Of a DNA stretch of 64,000 bases, positions 23,001 through 34,100 are shown one piece after another (position 1 is the stretch's first letter; each line of letters starts with the position of its first letter). The stretch covers positions 25,162,864-25,226,863 of the forward strand of contig NC_056762.1 in the NCBI RefSeq assembly GCF_018687715.1, given 5' to 3'. The DNA is from Carya illinoinensis. Lineage: Eukaryota; Streptophyta; Magnoliopsida; Fagales; Juglandaceae. The notes under the pieces are model-generated. The model was not told the DNA's origin and did not search any database. It saw nothing but the letters and a program-made list of their open reading frames with translations. The translations under genes were made by a program, and so were the position numbers.

Positions 23001-26000
23001 AATGCCTCTATCACAATAATAAAGAGTAATGGGGACAGCAGATCTCCTTGTCTTAAATCTCGTGTGCTATTAAAGAAATCAGTTGGACTTCCGTTTATCA
23101 GAACTGAAAATTTCACCGTTGTTATACACCACCAAATCCATAATCGTCATCTCTCTCCAAAACCACATCTCGTCAGAAGGTCAAGAAGGAAGTCTCAATT
23201 GACATGGTCATACACTTTTTCCATGTCTAACTTGCAAATAATCCTTGCGACGCCATCTTTCAGTCTACTATCTATGCATTCATTTGCAATAAAAACCACA
23301 TCTAGAATCTGTCTATCCTTTACAAAAGCTTTTTGGGGTTTTGAGATTATCTTCCCCACTACCTCACTTAGGCGGTTCGTTAGCACCTTGGAAATAATCT
23401 TGTATACCCCATTCACTAAGCTTTTAGGCCGAAACTCCTTAATCTCCGAAGCTCCCACCTTCTTTGGTATCAATGCAAGAAAAGTAGCATTAAGGCTTTT
23501 CTCGAACTTTCCAACTGAATAAAATTCCTAGAATACCTTCATAAGATCATCTTTTAATACAACCCAACATGTTTGATAGGACTATTTTCTTAATCATCTG
23601 CTGCACTTTTTTAACGTTTTCTGAAAATCTGCTCCCCTCTCCCACTCTGTCTATCTATACGCACATGCATGTGTATACATATGCATACATACATATATAT
23701 GATATATGTTATATATTATAATATATAATAATTGGGTGTGGGTGTGTATAGATGCTCTAACAATACTTATGCCCAACATCGGGGTTGGTTTTAGTTTGAC
23801 ATCTGAAATATACTTTTATATGCTCATATATTTCTTTGCTAATGTTGCTAATATGAAATATAGCTGCTGTTCATGAGCGATCATCAAATGGCTATTTGCT
23901 TATTGCAACAAGTGGAGGGCTGAACCAACAAAGAACAGGAGTAAGTGAAAGATCTTTTGTTGTACTACATTTTCACCTGAAATTTTTTGTAGAAGATATA
24001 AATTTGCTTCATTAACTCTACATATGAATTATTTTGCGTCTTCACTTCCTTGTTTGTTTCAATTAATTAATTTGGGCTACCAAACAATTAACATGTTAGC
24101 CTTTGGAGATGACAATATATTTCCTGCGCTCAGATAACAGATGCTGTAGTTGTTGCACGCATTCTTAATGCTACATTAGTTGTACCTGAGTTGGATCATC
24201 ATTCTTATTGGAAGGATAATAGGTAAGTGGGGATTCTAATTCCTTAGCTGTGTTAATTGATTTTGATTGTTTACCCCACGATTGTGATGATATTTCAACT
24301 TCACTATTACTATCTTACCAAGAGCACCTCATTTGACATGCAGTGACTTCATCAACATTTTTGATGTTAATTGGTTCATCTCTTCCCTTGCAAAAGATGT
24401 GACTATCGTCAAAAGAGTTCCTGATAAAGTCATGCGATCAATGGAGAAACCTCCTTATACCATGCGTGTCCCAAGGAAGTCTGCCCCTGAATATTATCTT
24501 GATCAAGTTCTCCCTTTACTCTTGAGGAGACGTGTAAGGCCACTTTACTCAATTTGCAAGGCATGCTTTTAAATTGATTGATATAGGCATAATCGAACAT
24601 TTGGTTTCAAAATCATTTTCAGCACAACCTCAAGTGTCTTTCAAGTTCAAGATCTTTGATTTTTCTGACATGAAATGTGTTTAATCCTCTATAACTGTCA
24701 ATGTGGTGTTATGGTAATGTTTTCTAATTTTATAATCCCTGATCTAAACTGGTCTTTTAAAGTTACTTACGCTGATTTGGTTATGGTTTGCTGCAGTGAG
24801 GCAATTAACAGTTGGGAAATTTCGCAGGTTGTGCAATTGACAAAATTTGATTATAGACTTGCAAATAATCTTGATGAGGAGCTACAAAAGTTGCGTTGCC
24901 GTGTTAATTATCGTGCCTTAAGATTCACAAAACCCATAAAGGGGCTTGGTCAAAAACTTGTTTTAAGAATGCAAGAGATGGCAAAACGTTTTATTGCAGT
25001 TCACTTGAGGTTTGTCCCTGTAACTGACAGTTAAAAGATTGGACTGCTAACTTTGAAATTTAATTGGCATGTAGAGTTCCTGGAGGTTGGATGCTGAAAC
25101 AGAGCACACTCATTTGTGACCAATGTAACCCACATCAGTATTTTCATTTATTTATATTATACAACACTTTGATTGCCTTTTGAAAGTCAATAGAATGTTT
25201 CTTAGGTTGCAATAAAATCAGATAAAACAATTTTTCTAATTAAATTAATAAGCAAATATCCTACATTGTATTTGAGAACTTTCCTTATTTACCTTGATCA
25301 TTTTTTTTTTTTTTTTTACCTTGACCAATTGGTATAATGTTTTCATCAATATCGCAGTAAGTCTAAAACAAAGAACCATTCTTTTCGTTGGATGCTCATA
25401 ATGATTATGGTGGTTAACATAGATTTGTCTGACAACCATGGAAATACAAGAAAGGAAGTGGGGATTGTTTGCTTTGTTTGGTGCTTGCTCACCTAATATA
25501 AAACACTTCTCTGTGTATATGAAGTGCTGGCTTGGATGCGGCTCTGATATATACATATACAACTGTATTTATTATTTAACAAATGGTTTTCCAGCCCATC
25601 CTTTCTCACACATATATGGAAGAGGAAGGCAGATTTTATGAGCATCTAGACATTTTGAACTCCACTCTGTTTTTACTTTCATCAGAGGCTGTGTTTGCAG
25701 ATTTATTGTTACCACCTTGTAGATTATTGGAATTTACTTTTGCATAATGCTCTCCCCCTTTTTGAAGATTGTTTTAAGGCATTACACTCTTCAGGGCTGC
25801 ATTTATTAAAAAATTCAATTTCTGGCTGAGTTTACTGCCACAAGATAATAAAACCTTAAAAATTATAATTCATGTAGTCAATATTTTATATGCAGAGAAT
25901 ATCTAGTTTGAATTATTTGTAGATTGCCCGTACCTAGCACTGGGTACTGACATTCAAATATTTCAATCAGAAGAGCTAATGATGAGACTGCACCTTTCTT

Positions 26001-26195
26001 CCCACCCTTTACTTCATATATTTAAAATGCATCTTATATACTCTCCTGCAGTAGTTGTTTACACATGCAGTGTGCTCTTGTGTTTGTTTTCTGTTTAGAT
26101 AGCTGGATAAAATGTTCCATTTTTGTCATGTTTTTTCTATTTTAAGTTCTTTCAAGTTACCAAGGATTTGAATCACATATCTTTCTACAGAAAAA

Positions 26196-26226
<31 letters not shown>

Positions 26227-28109
26227 TGATGTCGGGGAACCTCTCCCAGGCAGAGCCCTTTGGACCCACCCCTACAGAATAAACCCCGGTCCTGTGCACC
26301 GCACCCTATCTTTCTACAGAAAAATATTAAACAAACATATTCATTCAGAAAGGCATGCATCCTTAACCACAGACAAACATTTATACATAAAATTGAATAT
26401 TCTTTCCGTGGATTCATTGGTTTGATTGAAACTGTTTTGATGACAGGTTTGAACCTGATATGCTAGCATTTTCTGGATGCTACTATGGTGGGGGTGAAAA
26501 GGAGAGATATGAGCTTGGTGAAATTAGAAAACGATGGGCTACATTACCGGTGAGATTGCTGTCATTATATATATATATATAAAGCATAGAGCTTTGCTCC
26601 TTCAAAGCCACATCATTCACTTCCCATTTATGTTTTTATTAAGTAAAAACTAAATAATATATATCATTATGTTGAAATTATAAATGAAAAATAATGTATA
26701 TAATTAAATTTTTATTTTTATTTAAAATGAGTAATCTTTTAGTTTTCCTAAAATTTACTATTTTGTTTGATCAATTTATGCCCTTCTACTTTAGCACACT
26801 ATAAAGATAGTCCTTTGTCTCTCCATTCACTCAAAGAAAGTTTGTGAGGTTTCTCATATAAACTAAGGATATTAAGGGGATAGAAGATTAAGTTGCTCAG
26901 CCAAGATTTTAGAGATCAAAATGCTAACATCAACACTCTTTTAAAATTCTCTTTATTCTATAATACTAATTTAGTTATATAGAGTATTTTTATTTATAAA
27001 ATTTGGTTATTCCTTTTATGACTATTTTTTTCTTTATAAAGTGCATGCATTACCTTGTTGTCCAATGACTAGAAGTACCATGCTTGTGAAGTCTTAACTC
27101 ACCAATTATCCTAAAGGCTCAAGTTTATATCAAAGATCTGAGACCGTGTTTTATCTTTAGTGCACAAAAAAATATGGAAATGAACAATTTTTTTTAACAT
27201 TGTATTGAAGAAAATGGGGGTCCCTCGAGTTTCTTGAGTACTTTGGAAGAAACTTTCTAGCCTCTTTTAGAAGATGCAAACGGGGTAACTGAAGGTAGTG
27301 CTTCCCCTACTTGTTCTATGTCTCCTGAGGAAGTAGTAGGGTTTGACAAAGTGGCACTGCAAAGATAGTCGGGGGGTGGAGCACATACAAGCAATGTAGA
27401 TTAGGGGTGAGTATCGGCCGGTCCGGACCGGCAAAACCGACCGGACCGGCACTGTTTGGACCGAACCGGACCGGACCGAATTGGGACCGGTCCGGTCCGG
27501 TCCAATTTTTAAGGGACCGAGAGGATTCGGTCCGGTCCCGGTCCGGGAGCTTTTCACCCCGGACCGGACCGAACCGGACCGAATAGAAATTAAAAAAAAA
27601 TATATTTATATATATTATTTATAAAATAGTTGTATATAATTAATTATATAATTATATATGGTATAAAAAAATATTAATAGTCTAATATAGACTATAGTTA
27701 TAATATGTATTAAATCACTATAACTACATAGAGTATTAGTAATAAGAGTATTACTATTATTTAATATAGTATTACATATAGTATTACTATCATTACATAT
27801 AGTTATTAGTTATAGTATTAGTACTAGTATAGTTATTAATACTAGTATAGTTATTAGTACTAATAGACTAATAGTATTAGTTATTAGTATTACATATAGT
27901 TACATATATAGTTATCACTATAACTATTATTACATATAGTTATTAGTTATAGTATAGTTATTATTACATATAGTTATTAGTTATAGTATTATTACTAATA
28001 GACTAATAGTATTAGCATATTACTAATATATATATATATAATAGTATACTATATATATATTAAATATATTACAATATAATTACATAAGTATTAAAAAAAA
28101 TGTCATTAG

Positions 28110-28151
<42 letters not shown>

Positions 28152-31100
28152 AACCTTGGACCGAATGGACCGACCGGACCGGACCGGACCGAATAGGACC
28201 GAACCGAACCGGTCCTGAGGGAGTTTGGTCCGGTCCAGGGTGAGAAAACCCTGGACCGAATAGGTTCGGTCCGGTCCACAAAACCTCCCCGGACCGAACC
28301 GAACCGGACCGAACTCCCCCCTAATGTAGATGGAGGGGAGGAACCTGTAATGGTGATAGAAACAATGGACAACAACTATATAGCTGTCAAGCAACCATAT
28401 GTCGGGAAGGAAATTATCGGTTTGTCGTTGGTGCCTCGTGTGGAGGAAGGTTTAGAGTCACGAGCGCAGTTGGGCATTGGGTCTAGGGATAATGTCGTTC
28501 CCCTGATTTCTCTTCCTCCGATAAACGATATAGTGGGTTCACCATCGAATTGGGTTTTGAATAAAGTTAACGGGTTTCAACAAATTCTGGGGCTTTCACA
28601 TGGAGGATATGAAGACGAATTTAGAACACTACTCACTACGATTGAGGCAAGCCACGTGCTTGAAACCAAATCAAATTTTAAGAAAAGCAGGGAGTTAAAG
28701 CGTCTTTCATGGGCGATCAACTATGATGCTAAGGGAGGTAGCTCAAGTCAAGGGAAGACTAAAGGGAGGGCATTGTGAAGACGTTCTCGTAGTGGGATTT
28801 TCGGGTAGAGGATTAAGTTTTATGGGAAACAAGGGGCTGGGGTTGGGGAGGTGTGTTCCATTCCAATTTGGGCTTGGAATATTTTGGGTAGTGTTTCACA
28901 GGCTTTTTGGGTCATTAGGGGCTATCTAGTATGGGTTAGGCGTTTTCTTGTATACGTCCAGTGTTCTTGGTTAGTCCTATTGATATATATATATATATAT
29001 AATATTTTTACTTATTAAAAAAAAAAATCTATTTTCAACAATGGTCTTTGTCAAATGACATAGCTCTAATAAATGAGGATGTGGGTGGTCGGGGGTCAGG
29101 TTACATGCTTAGTTTTGTATGGGTTGTGACTTCTAGTTTCCTGTAAAAAAGATCACATATTTTCCTTTTTAATCTGAAATACATGCTATCCATTATATTT
29201 TGTTTTTGTTTTGTTTTGTGTTTTTTTTTTTTTAATTTTATTTAATTTTATTTTATTTTTTTTTATGCAGGATTTAAGCCCCGAGGGAGAGAGGAAGCGA
29301 GGGAAATGCCCACTTACTCCTCATGAAGTGGGTTTGATGCTGCGGGCACTTGGTTTTGCAAATGACACTTACCTTTATGTTGCATCTGGAGAAATATATG
29401 GTGGAGAAGAGACTCTGCGGCCTCTCAGGGAACTCTTTCCAAACTTCTATACAAAGGAGATGCTCGCCGGTGAAGAGTTGAAACCTTTTCTTCCATTCTC
29501 TTCCCGCCTGGCTGCCATTGATTACATTGTCTGTGACAAAAGTGATGTGTTTGTCACTAATAACAATGGAAATATGGCCAAGATTCTTGCTGGTCGAAGG
29601 TAAGAAATCCAGTTCATTTTTTTTTTTTTATCATTTCCAAGAATGCTGATGCTGGCAAACTCTACTACATTAATCAAACACGGCATGGGAATAGTCGATA
29701 TGACTTGGGAGGTCTACAAACACACTGATTTTCTCATTATTTTCCTGTGATAATTACTAATGCACTGATTTGAATTACCTGTCACTTATCAATATAATTA
29801 GAAATGTGCTCACTTCATGGATGATAATTTCATTGCAGAAACATCACGGTTGAGCAGGTAACTCAAGAAAGTATTTTCTAGTGATTTGTTTTTTGGCTTT
29901 GTCTTTACTAGGGAATAATTAGGCATTAGTTAGCATGAAGATGGATTCTGAGCCCTGGCTTCCAATTACCCTGCTGATGATATTTGATAAACTAAACTAG
30001 GTCACATCTTCAAAATCTTCCAGTTGACTGACAACTTGAAGCACCATTCCAACTCTTGCATCCTTTCCGTATAGAAAAAAGAAGAAGAAAATATTCAAAA
30101 AGAGACTCCTTTGACAGATTTTTTGTACTCTGGGTGAAATACAATAATACTTGATGTTTAAGAGGGAGTTTCTACTTATAAACACACACATATATCCATT
30201 TTAAGATTAAAGCTACCCTCACTAACAATTTCTTCGTCACTTGTTTTTTATACTGTAAGTGAGTCTTACCAAGGTTCTCGGTTCTGACATGATGGGGATA
30301 AATAAGGACATGAGTTTTTGGTTGACACAAGCTTTTTTTTTTATTAGTAAAGCCAAGCCAATAAGCTATATGCTGGGCCCAAATGGAGAAGATGCATCTT
30401 GGAAAGCTATAATATTTTTCATTTATAATGCTTTTTTGATGAATAAATAAATATATTGATCAAAGAAAGGCAAAGCCAGTTACACTAGTCTAATGCCCTA
30501 ACTAGGTAGGCACATTAGAGACAAGAAAATCATGAAAAACCATGCCATTAAAATCCACAGCTATGGCCCAACTACAAAGAGTTCTGAAAAATATAACTTT
30601 TAGTTCCTCTAAAGATCTTTCTCGGTCTTCAAAAGTCCTCTCATTGCGCTCCTGCCATAAGCATCACATAATGCATAGAGGAATCATCTTCCACATTGCT
30701 TTGATTGGTTGCCTTCCTCTTAAATTTGGCCAACTCGCCAAAGCTGCCTTCACCGTCTTCGGCATAACCCATGCCATGTCTAGTCGAGTAAATACCTCAT
30801 TCCATAGTGTTCCGGCTGTATCACAATGCAGGAGAAGGTGATCTACCGACTCTCCCCCTCCTTTACACATACAACACCACTCTGTAATGATAATCCTCCT
30901 TTTCCTCAAGTTATCAATTGTGAGAATCTTTCCCAAAGAAGCTGTCCAGACAAAGAAGGAGACTTTGGGTGGTGCTTTGTGTCTCCAAATCTTTTTCCAA
31001 GGAAACTGAGCATTTGGCTCCATAGTAAGAGCCTTATAGAATGAGCGAACAGTGAAAGAGCCTTTAGCTGCCTGCTTCCACCACATAACATCTTCAAGCT

Positions 31101-34100
31101 GCCTGTTTGGTCTGATGGCATATATTAGGCTATAGAAATCAACAAAGCAACTTACTTCCCAATCTTGGGCCGCCCTACTAAAGGTAACGTTCCAGTGAAT
31201 GTGTCCCCCCGAGGTCTCCACAACATCTGCAACTGAAACGTCCTTTGCATTTGCTATCTGGAAGAGAGAGGGAAATAAATCTTGTAAGGCCCTATTGTCA
31301 CACCAAACATCACTCCAGAATTTTATCCTTGAGCCCACACCCAGCTGTAGCTTAACAAAGCGATTAAACACCCCCCATCCCCTTCTTATGTTTTTCCACG
31401 ACCTAACACCATAGGCCCCCCTTACTTCTCTAGAGCACCAATCCCCCCATAGAACACCATATTTCTTTTCAATCACCATTTTCCATAAGGATTCTGGTTC
31501 TGTCGTGTATCTCCATAGCCATTTTCCTAGTAAAGCTCGATTGAACACCCTTAGGTTTCTAATCCCCAACCCTCCACCCGAGATAGGACGACAAACCTCT
31601 GCCCACTTAACCAGATGAAACTTAAACTCCTTCCTCATCCCCCCCCACAGGAAGTCACGTTGGAGTTTCTCAATACAGGCTGCTACACTCGCTGGTATTG
31701 GGAAAAGAGATAAAAAATAAGTTGGTAGGTTAGAGAGTGTACTCTTTATTAGAGTAATCCTACCACCTTTAGACAAATACATTCTCTCCCATCCCACCAA
31801 TCTCCTCTCAATTTTCTCAATCACAGTATTCCAAACCGATAACGCCCTCGACTGCCCGTTGCCCTTGCTTGCGGGCAGCGGGGTGAGGATTGTCATACTT
31901 CGAGTTGCTCCCTATGAGTTATTTTGAGTTGATTTTCCAAGCCAAATTGTCTGAAGGTAGGGGTGGGTTCACCCGCCCAGCCTGCTGGGATATGGGTGGG
32001 CAATCCCACCAAATGGGCCATCGGGCTGATTCTAACTTAAAAACATGTATAGCTGGTGGGTAGTCCACCCGCTCACCCACCAGACATGTATGAATTTTTT
32101 TTTTTTTAAAAAAAAACCTAATTTTCAGTGGACACTCTTTATTCTTCTTCTCTTCTTCTCTACCCTCTCATCCTCTTTTCATCTCTGCCAGTCTCTTGCT
32201 TCTTCCTTGACGATGGTGATGAGCCGAGCCACTCGATGACGTTAATGAGCAAAGCCACTCGCAATGCTGATGAGCATAGAGCCACTCAAATAGACTGATG
32301 AGAACAAAGCCACTCAAACTGGCCTTTGGCCATGGTTATGGGTCACATCTTCTCTGAGAAGTGGAGCCATACCGTGGCCATGGGTCTTGTCTTCTGCAAT
32401 GCCGTTGGTGTCAGATTTGAGACATTTGTCTCAGATCTGAGTCCTTGGATGAGATCAATGTTTTGCTTGGGTTTGTTATTTTTATTGTGAGAAAATTTGT
32501 GCTGGAATTTGGTTGATTTTGACTTTGGAAAGATTTATATGAGGTTTGGGAAAATAGGCTGAGCAGCCCACCCGCCTGCCTGTTCAACGGGGATGGATGG
32601 ACAGGATCTAGGGCAGGGGCTGGGGTGGGTGCCTGGGCTGGATAGGTCAACTACCTGCTCATAGAGGGTGGGTAGCAGGCCTATCTGAAGGATTGGCCAA
32701 GTTAGACTTGATTGCGTAGGAGCCATGTCATATCCATTGCCACAGCTGCAAACAAGATAAAGAATAGGCGTCATAGGGATAAATATTAAGGGATGTTTGG
32801 GGAATGAGCTAATATGAGAAATCTGTAAATAGTAGTGAAATTGTTTGAGTTATGATGTTTTATGGGGTTTCGGAAAATGAGAGAGAAAAAGTTAAAGAAA
32901 AATATTATAAAGTTAAAATATTATTAGAATATAATTTTTTAATATAATTTTTGTTTATGGGATTTGAAAAAGTTGAATTGTTTGGAAGTTTGGAAAGGTT
33001 GTAATGATTAGGTAATGATTTGATGAAAAGTGTGTGTTTGAGTGGTGTTTGGATGTTGAGATGACATGGGATGAGATGAAACCATCTCATCCCATCTCAT
33101 CTCAACATCCAAACAACCCATAAGAGTAGGTGTCAGGTTGAGAATGACTATTCATTCAGAGATGGGAGTGGCAACTAAGGTGTGGATTTGAAAGGCCAGC
33201 TTGATTCCCTCCAAAGTACTCTTGCATGGTGACAATTGGTGAATAGGTGCTATGTCTATGCCTTGAATGAACCGACCAATTGCAATTTTGACTTGGAGGG
33301 CACCCCAGGTAACTTTCCACAGAGGAGATGGGGTGTCAATCATGGGTTTTGGCGGTCCGAAAGATTTTCCAATCATCCTTGCTTAAGGGGCCACTCACAG
33401 ATATTTTGCTTTGCTGGTCAATTTCATAGGGCGATTTGATGGAATAAGTACATCTTTCATGATGAATCCAGGTGAGGGTGTCATCAATTTAGAGGAAAAG
33501 CAACGTTGCTCATAATCAAAATATTTAAGGACGAAATTTGAACGTTTCTGTTTTTAATATTGAGGAAAAAATGGGACCTTGTTACATTTTGATGACCTCA
33601 AGTAGACCTTTTCATATAAAACTTTTCCTAGATTTACTTGCTGTTATAATAAAAAAAGAAGACTTAAGCCTCAGTTTAGGTTTTCATTTGATTGTGTACC
33701 CAGGTCTAAGTTATCAAGCTTTATCTCAATACCATTAGCTGTTATCTTAGATATACTTTGGATTGCTTGATTCCTCACGAGATGCAAATAGGGCACAAAT
33801 GGTGAGAAAGGAGGGTAGGTGCCCTCCAGTTGCAAGTGTTATATTTTAGATTTAAATAACTATGGAACATGTTTGTTGGTGGATGTGGAGATGACTAGTT
33901 TCTGATTGATAAGGCTACTTTTGAAACCCATGATTTTACCTTACAACAGACAGAACTCGAGACTTTGCTTTGCTTGTTATCTTGTCATTGTTGTTGTTGT
34001 AATCCTGATCTTTATTTTGCTATTTGTTGTTGAATGTTCTGCTTGTTTAGTATATTCTTGTATTGGTACATTCTGAACTATTTTTTGTTAATTACATTTC

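Larger units (their letters stand above)
27209..29028 (+). mobile_element. L1 remnant lacking ORF2, in intron 7, split by hAT H3
   Basis: The sense-strand LINE sequence begins near 27209, is interrupted by H3 (27402-28323), resumes in the last part of ORF1 and then passes directly into a LINE 3' end (ttttacttattaaaaaaaa near 29015). ORF2 is absent, so an internal deletion must have occurred before or after insertion. An (AT)n run lies at 28982-29002. Flanking duplication is not convincing. Confidence 0.6.

Noticed and set aside
22917..23522. 201-codon plus-strand frame in intron 2
   Set aside because: It is the antisense shadow of the LINE reverse transcriptase on the minus strand.
24797..24827. 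Alternative acceptor extending exon 6
   Set aside because: Use of the AG at 24795-24796 would place a TGA immediately in frame.
30664..31896. 410-codon minus-strand open frame as a host gene
   Set aside because: It has L1 connector and zinc-finger motifs, lies in an intron of another gene and lacks the N-terminal domains; it is a LINE fragment.
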